Of a DNA stretch of 64,000 bases, positions 63,393 to 64,000 are shown one piece after another (the stretch's first letter is position 1; every line of letters begins with the position of its first letter). The notes under the pieces are model-generated. The model was not told the DNA's origin. It did not search any database and saw only the letters and a list, made by a program, of their open reading frames with translations. Source of the stretch: Steinernema hermaphroditum. Its lineage: Eukaryota; Nematoda; Chromadorea; Rhabditida; Steinernematidae. A program made the position numbers and the translations under genes. The stretch lies in NCBI GenBank assembly GCA_030435675.1, contig CM059624.1, forward strand, positions 12,238,769-12,302,768. The letters run 5' to 3'.

Positions 63393-64000
63393 TCACTGAG
63401 CTGTCCGCGGTGGCGTCTGCTCGACCTTGTTCTCGCGCCACTGAGACGCGTTTATCGCAAGCCACTCGATGCCGCCATAGGCGTACTGCGCGCCGACGAA
63501 GACGCCGAAGGCGAAGAGCGTCCAGAAACCTTGGAATGGGTAAGCCCACCAGAAGTAGCTCCAGAAGACGGTGACGAACGCCCAAATCCCGACGATTCCA
63601 TTCTGGATCAGGCGGCTGTTGTCTTTGTGCTGAAAAAAAGGGAATGGAATGTCAGGACTGACAAGCTAGCTACAGTAATACAGAATTGAACTCATTCAAT
63701 ACCATCTGCATCATGACAAAAAATAGGGCTTTTGCTAGAATTTCAGCGTCTCAATAGTTCCCAAACTACATCGCGAATTTCTAACTTCGACGCCACTTCA
63801 AACTTTGCAACAGTGCTCACCTCAAAGGTCTCCGATCCCGCGTGTGTATCCAGCATTCTGCTTTCCTTCGGCTGCGTGTAGAAGCGTCTCAACCGCTCCT
63901 CCTTCCTCTTCCACAACGCGTTCAGCCACTCCACGAGACCTTCATCCGATTCCGGCAGTTCCTCGATGTTCATCTTCCTAACATCGAAATGAATTTCCCT
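63393..64000 (-). CDS. Lysocardiolipin/lysophosphatidylinositol acyltransferase-like protein, C-terminal part
   Basis: Membrane acyltransferase of the LCLAT1/ACL-8-11 group, which transfers acyl chains to lysophospholipids in the endoplasmic reticulum. Two exons are visible: from the window edge to 63821, then 63629-63393, joined in phase 0 with a tttttttcag acceptor. The first carries EIHFDVRKMNIEELPESDEG and LWKRKEERLRRFY, matching the family's conserved stretch (EIH..V.. then W..KEE.L..FY). The second has two hydrophobic segments (IVGIWAFVTVFWSYFWWAYP and FWTLFAFGVFVGAQYAYGGI) and a short tail before TGA 63393-63395, with GGIEW matching the family's GGLEI. The catalytic HX4D part lies outside the window. 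The paralogue cannot be told. Confidence 0.88.

Noticed and set aside
1..64000. tRNA, rRNA, CRISPR or bacterial-type operon features
   Set aside because: None seen. Introns, the gene families and the transposons all indicate nematode nuclear DNA.

Overview
The window reads as a piece of a rhabditid (clade V-type) nematode chromosome. The evidence is the gene set: an SK-type K+ channel, a TACC-domain protein, a UNC-83-like KASH protein, a DB-module secreted protein, a short chemoreceptor-like 7TM protein and tiny secreted Cys-rich peptides. Intron sizes also fit, with 40-60 bp introns beside multi-kb ones, and a Tc1/mariner element is present. The species cannot be named from sequence alone.

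Layout. 1-2180: no resolved gene, one membrane-protein-like exon (717-1007). 2181-7796 (+): SK-type channel, nine exons traced, 5' end unresolved. 7898-8257 (-): intronless Atg8/GABARAP-like gene, convergent with the channel. 8829-9200: decayed mariner. 9743-9833 and 17052-17222: hAT-type MITEs. 9994-12102 (-): complete tac-1 gene in 11 exons. 12608-14030: about 510-bp inverted duplication carrying two divergently transcribed copies of a secreted six-Cys peptide gene. 14647-15491 (+): 7TM chemoreceptor-like gene. 17648-48153 (-): UNC-83-like KASH gene, 14 exons in one open frame with matched splice phases, including a probable short-isoform first exon at 20824-20865. 55388-56077 (+): DB-module protein. 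57501-58799: mariner with intact ends and a transposase carrying four stops. 63393-64000 (-): C-terminal end of a lysocardiolipin/lysophosphatidylinositol acyltransferase-like gene running off the window.

The genes form no operon or obvious pathway. The KASH protein (nuclear envelope to motors) and TAC-1 (centrosome and microtubules) both act in nuclear and microtubule positioning, but their proximity may be chance.

The least explained signal is a short motif, CAAAAAT. It recurs every few hundred bases on the + strand through the introns and intergenic DNA of about 19-62.6 kb. Its complement is rare there, and the bias does not follow gene direction. The same non-coding DNA holds many local duplications, foldback elements and GC-rich islands containing CATAAA-type motifs.
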